From the IMG/VR virus record IMGVR_UViG_3300025949_001129, positions 1 to 50,892 of that record: 50,892 bases of DNA. One strand, given 5' to 3'. Shown here in pieces: positions 47,116-50,892 of this stretch (position 1 is the first letter of the stretch; the number at the start of each line of letters is the position of its first letter). A model generated the notes under the pieces. That model made no database searches, was not told the origin of the DNA, and was given only the letters and a program-made list of their open reading frames with translations. The DNA is from a virus. Made by a program: the position numbers and the translations under genes.

Positions 47116-50100
47116 ATGTCGACCGACGGCGTGCAGATCGAGATCTCGGCCCAGGACGAAGGAGCCTCGGCCGAGTTTTCTGACGTCCTGGCGCGCATCC
47201 AAGATATCGAAAAGGAGCTCAACAAGATGAGCGCCGCCGGCAAGGATGCCGGCGACAAGATCAAGGGCGCGGCGCACGGCGCTGGCCAGGGCCTCAGCGA
47301 GGCGCACGGGCACACGCTCGACTTCAGCAAGGGGCTCCAGGAACTCGCGGATCACGGGCTGATGGCCGCGCGCGGGTTGGACGTGCTGGGGCTCGATGCG
47401 AACGTCGCGGCCGTCAAGGTCGCGGGCCTGGCGGACGTCATCGGCAAGGCGGGCGACGCCGTTCCGGCGCTGGTCGCAGCCGGCATCGCGATCGCAGGCA
47501 TCGGCGTCGCGTACTCGTTCCTCCACGACGCCGTCGAGTCGGCCGGCGACCTCGATCAGCACATGGCCATCCTCGGCCAGACCGTGAAGAACCAGGGCGG
47601 CGACTGGGGCGTGCTCGGCGAGGAGGTCCGGAAGTTCGCCGAAGATCAGGCGAGCAAGACCATCTTCGGCGTCGACGAGATCGTACAGGCGCTGACGCGG
47701 CTGACCGCGTCGGGCATGAGCGTCGCCGACTCGATGACCACCGTCCGCGTCGCAGAAGACGCGGCTGCCGCGACGGGCCGCAGCCTCAGCGAAGTCACGC
47801 AAGACCTGCTGATGGCCTCCGAAGGCAATGCGCGCGCGCTGACGACGCTGGGCCTGGCTACCAAAGAACAGATCAAAGACGGGATGACGTACAACGAAGT
47901 ACTGCAGCTCGTCGAGCGGAACATGGGCGGCGCGGCACAGGTCGCGGCGACGACGCTGCCCGGCGCGCTCGCCGGTCTGTCGACCGCGTTCAAGACCCTG
48001 GAAGAGGACGCCGGCGAATCGCTGCAGAGCGTCGTCGTCGAAGGCGTGGACGACCTGACGGGCTTCGTGCACTACATCCAGGGCGACGTCGTCGGGGCGG
48101 TGGGCGACTTCGCTTCGTTCGTGCGGCAGCACATGCCCGAGATCGTCGAGTTCTTCCATCAGCTCTGGAACACGGCCGAGACCGGCGGCGAAGTTTTCCG
48201 CGACGACTTTCTCCCGATTCTCCAAGAGGTCTGGCAGGCGATCACCGACCTCGTCGGAGACGGTGAGGATCTCGCCCAGACGCTCGACAAGGTCAACGGT
48301 CAGGTCGATGACGGCGAGTCCGGCTGGGAGAAGCTCCGCGACGTCCTGCACGAGGTCGGCCAGGACGCGCAGCAACTGAAAGCGTTCTTCGACGGTATCG
48401 CCGACTCGCTCAATCGCGTCACGTCCGAACAGAACCAGTTCGCCGACACGATGAGCCACTTCTGGAACGACAGCCCAGTGGGGAAGGTCCTGACTGCTGT
48501 CATCCCGGGTCTCGGCGGTTTGACCCAGCCCCTGCCCGGTGAGGCTGCGAACCAATCCAACGCGGGCGCGGCGGCCGAAGATGGCCGACGCGTGTACGCG
48601 CACCCCGGATCGTCTTCGGCGCCGTCGTCTACGTCGGAGAAGCACCCTCCCGGCTTCACGCCGCACACCGGCGTCAACACCGAGATCGGCGGCTCGCACG
48701 GATCGAAGGCGCCGAGCTGGATTCCGCCCGAGATCCCGGGCGGTAGCGGCGGCTCGTCCGGATCCAGGGGTCCCGACTCGATCGTCAGCGGTCAGAAGGA
48801 GCTTAACGAGGCGATCAAGGCGATCACCGAGAGCGAGACGTCGTACAAGAACGCGGTCGAGCTCGCGACGACGGCGGACGCGAAGTACGCCGCGCAGACG
48901 GCGCTCAACGCGAAGGAAGAGTCCGATCGCAAGAAGATCATCAACGACCTCACGTACGCCATCAACGAGGAGAAGAAGCAGGGCACAGAGCTGGCCGAGC
49001 AGCTCCGTGCTGACCAAAGCGAGCATCTCGCCGCAGTCAAGGCATTGAAGGAGTACGAGGCAGAACTCGGCACGGCCGGTCCGAAGACCGCTGAGCAGAA
49101 GGATCGTCTTCGGGAGTACCAGGATGCAGTGAAGGCCGCCAACACGGCCCTCACCGACGTCAACAAGAAGATCGTCGAGAACACCGCCAACCTCACCACC
49201 AACACGGCCGCGCTCCAGAAGAACACCGACGCCATCAACCCAAACGCCAAGGCGCACGCCCAGGCGGCGCTGGCTTTCAATGATGCGATCGCGTCGCAGC
49301 AGCAATCGCTGAAGGACATGCTCGGCACCTACGGCCAATCCGAGGCCGCCCAACGCGCCTACTGGCAGGAGCAGTACGCCATCGCGGTTGCCGGCGGCGA
49401 CCAGATGGAGAAACGTGCCGCGGAGGTCGCGGCGAAGCTCGAGCAGCTCGACGAGAACGACTACAAGGCGCGCGTCGACCTCCACACGCAGTTCATGAAC
49501 ACGATCCAGTCGCAGGAACAGACGTGGATCGACAACTTCGTGAAGGGCGGCATGTCGCTTCGCGACCAGTTGAAGCAGATCTGGTCCGACATCCTCGGCG
49601 ACTTCCTGAAGATGCTCGAGCAGATGATCGTCAAGAGCCAGACCCTGGGCTCCAGCGGTAGCGGCGGTCTCTTCAGCAGCATCCTCTCGGCCATCTTTGG
49701 ATCCTCGACGTCGGGCGGCGGCCTGGCGCCCGGAGCCGCCTGGGCGGCGCTGGACTCCGTTCCGGGCGCGACGCCCGGTTCTGCGGCGGCCGACATCATC
49801 TCGACCGCGGATGGCAAGGCGACGCTGACACACATCACCGGCTTCTCGCCTGGCGCGTTCTTCGGGACGCCGGCAGCGCCGGGCGCGGGCGCGTTCATCG
49901 CCGCGGCCGCCGGCGGCGCATTCATCGGCGGCGCGATCGGGAACCTCGAAGGCGCGGGAACCGGTGCGCAGCAGACGCACGCGGAGAACGGTGCGATCGG
50001 CGGCGCGATCGGCGCGTCCGCGGCGCTGCTCCTGGCCGGGCCGGCCGGCTGGGCGGCGATCGCGGCGATGGCGCTCGGCGGCGCCGTCTTGGGTGGCATC

Positions 50101-50892
50101 CTCGGCGGGGCGATCGGGCCGCACTGGGGCCCGGCGACCAACTATCCCGACCGGAGCGACACGCAGCACTACGGCCAGTTCGTCAGCGACATCAACGGCT
50201 GGAGCGGCACGTTCAACGGCACCACGATCAACCCGGACAAGCAGTACGACACGAGCGCCGGCGGTCAGTCCCTGGCCTCGCAACTCGTGGCGTGGGAGAA
50301 CAACACGTCCGCGACCGCCAACCTGACCGACGCCCAGAAGGCGACCGTCGAGCAGTTGAAGGCGCTCGGCAATAACATCTCGATCGCGAACGAGAAGGAC
50401 GGGATGTTCACGCTCGGCGACGGTACGAAGATCAGCGTCACCGACTACGAGAACCTCGTCAGCCAGGTCCAGAACATCCGCAACGGCCAAGCCGGGACCG
50501 TCGGCGCGAGCCCCACGTTCTACGCGTCGCGCACGTATCCGGACTTCAATCTCGCGACCGTCACGGACGCGAACGGGAACGTCGTCATCAACCCGTGGGG
50601 CAACGGCGCGAATCCGAAGGGGCCGCCGATGGCGCCGGTCGGCGGTGGTCCTGGCGATCCTGGTGCGCCGGGCGCGCCCGGAAGCCCGACCGGTCCGGGC
50701 AATCTGCCGAATCCGCCGACGCCGCGTCAGGATCCGCGCATCGAGATCACCATCGGCACGCTCGTCGGCTCCGATGGGATGAACGAGCTGAAGCAGATCC
50801 TCGCGGCGGGCCTGGTCGAACTCAACAGCGGCCAGATTCCGGGCGGATATGCTATGACGCTGCCGGGACGCATCAAGACGAAGTTCTCCTGA
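47116..50892 (+). CDS. Tape measure protein
   Basis: A 1258-residue protein whose length sets the tail length, roughly 190 nm at 0.15 nm per residue of helix. N-terminal coiled coil (EFSDVLARIQDIEKELNKMS), several hydrophobic stretches around 110-140 and 915-1000, and a long central coiled coil (about 560-830). A Gly/Ser linker occurs near 540, and near 1175 there is a short collagen-like Gly-Pro run (GDPGAPGAPGSPTGPG). The gene ends at the last base of the window with TGA, so it is complete. Its start is two bases after the GT stop. Confidence 0.93.
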   Translation: MSTDGVQIEISAQDEGASAEFSDVLARIQDIEKELNKMSAAGKDAGDKIKGAAHGAGQGLSEAHGHTLDFSKGLQELADHGLMAARGLDVLGLDANVAAVKVAGLADVIGKAGDAVPALVAAGIAIAGIGVAYSFLHDAVESAGDLDQHMAILGQTVKNQGGDWGVLGEEVRKFAEDQASKTIFGVDEIVQALTRLTASGMSVADSMTTVRVAEDAAAATGRSLSEVTQDLLMASEGNARALTTLGLATKEQIKDGMTYNEVLQLVERNMGGAAQVAATTLPGALAGLSTAFKTLEEDAGESLQSVVVEGVDDLTGFVHYIQGDVVGAVGDFASFVRQHMPEIVEFFHQLWNTAETGGEVFRDDFLPILQEVWQAITDLVGDGEDLAQTLDKVNGQVDDGESGWEKLRDVLHEVGQDAQQLKAFFDGIADSLNRVTSEQNQFADTMSHFWNDSPVGKVLTAVIPGLGGLTQPLPGEAANQSNAGAAAEDGRRVYAHPGSSSAPSSTSEKHPPGFTPHTGVNTEIGGSHGSKAPSWIPPEIPGGSGGSSGSRGPDSIVSGQKELNEAIKAITESETSYKNAVELATTADAKYAAQTALNAKEESDRKKIINDLTYAINEEKKQGTELAEQLRADQSEHLAAVKALKEYEAELGTAGPKTAEQKDRLREYQDAVKAANTALTDVNKKIVENTANLTTNTAALQKNTDAINPNAKAHAQAALAFNDAIASQQQSLKDMLGTYGQSEAAQRAYWQEQYAIAVAGGDQMEKRAAEVAAKLEQLDENDYKARVDLHTQFMNTIQSQEQTWIDNFVKGGMSLRDQLKQIWSDILGDFLKMLEQMIVKSQTLGSSGSGGLFSSILSAIFGSSTSGGGLAPGAAWAALDSVPGATPGSAAADIISTADGKATLTHITGFSPGAFFGTPAAPGAGAFIAAAAGGAFIGGAIGNLEGAGTGAQQTHAENGAIGGAIGASAALLLAGPAGWAAIAAMALGGAVLGGILGGAIGPHWGPATNYPDRSDTQHYGQFVSDINGWSGTFNGTTINPDKQYDTSAGGQSLASQLVAWENNTSATANLTDAQKATVEQLKALGNNISIANEKDGMFTLGDGTKISVTDYENLVSQVQNIRNGQAGTVGASPTFYASRTYPDFNLATVTDANGNVVINPWGNGANPKGPPMAPVGGGPGDPGAPGAPGSPTGPGNLPNPPTPRQDPRIEITIGTLVGSDGMNELKQILAAGLVELNSGQIPGGYAMTLPGRIKTKFS

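Noticed and set aside
47110-50490. Long open frame antisense to the tape measure gene
   Set aside because: Explained by the GC-rich codon pattern of the tape measure; composition is extreme and no ribosome site is present.

Overview
The window is most of a temperate siphovirus-type prophage or phage genome in a high-GC bacterium. It carries a tyrosine integrase, a divergent repressor/Cro switch, a YqaJ/RecT recombination cassette, terminase, portal, a protease-scaffold fusion, an HK97-like capsid protein, a frameshifted G/GT tail chaperone and a tape measure. It stops exactly at the end of the tape-measure gene, so minor tail, fibre and lysis genes lie outside. Third codon positions are strongly G/C and GTG/TTG starts are common. 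The TPR plus LuxR-type regulator would suit an uncultured high-GC phylum such as Eremiobacterota/Vulcanimicrobiota, but that host guess is only an impression.

Left end (1-4600), lysogeny module. A leftward integrase is followed by a tiny gene (1338-1487) encoding a 49-residue exported-looking peptide with two identical nine-residue repeats, DAPGGLPIG, one at the exact C-terminus. The next gene is a 496-residue TPR-like regulator with a C-terminal LuxR helix-turn-helix. Convergent to it lie a secreted protein and a CI-type repressor on the minus strand. The repressor faces a Cro-like gene across three 16-bp operators and two promoters whose -35 boxes overlap; both mRNAs look almost leaderless. 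I think the peptide/TPR-LuxR pair is the best candidate for an undescribed system: an arbitrium-like phage communication module built from unrelated parts.

Early region (4599-25268). A tightly coupled rightward operon, with ATGA/GTGA overlaps at most junctions, encodes YqaJ exonuclease, RecT-type annealase, a DnaQ-like exonuclease, a replisome organizer with GTAACG repeats inside its gene, a probable RNA polymerase omega homologue, a RuvC-like resolvase, a Gp37/Gp68 protein, a C5 methyltransferase with an eight-fold repeat insert, and a helicase-adenine/cytosine-N4 methylase fusion. It also holds many tiny zinc-ribbon or single-membrane-helix proteins. A two-gene minus-strand islet (20322-20676) with its own promoter and repeated operator interrupts it. 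At 23740-24000 there is a tRNA-Ile(GAT) with its own strong promoter, then a second promoter producing a short terminated RNA whose 5' end is exactly complementary to the tRNA anticodon arm.

Late region (25408-50892). Terminase subunits are followed by small accessory genes (an Acb2/Tad1-like cyclic-nucleotide sponge, a J-domain-like protein, a QueC-like PP-loop enzyme), portal, protease/scaffold with a nested scaffold start, decoration and capsid proteins, head-tail joining proteins, tail tube, G/GT and tape measure. Two secreted minus-strand 'moron' genes (32064-32354, 35235-35648) sit between blocks. Four late genes that lack a Shine-Dalgarno share the motif RGTCGGACACGC beginning 49-51 bases before their start codons, one copy directly after a strong terminator. 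This looks like a phage-specific late promoter or regulator site.
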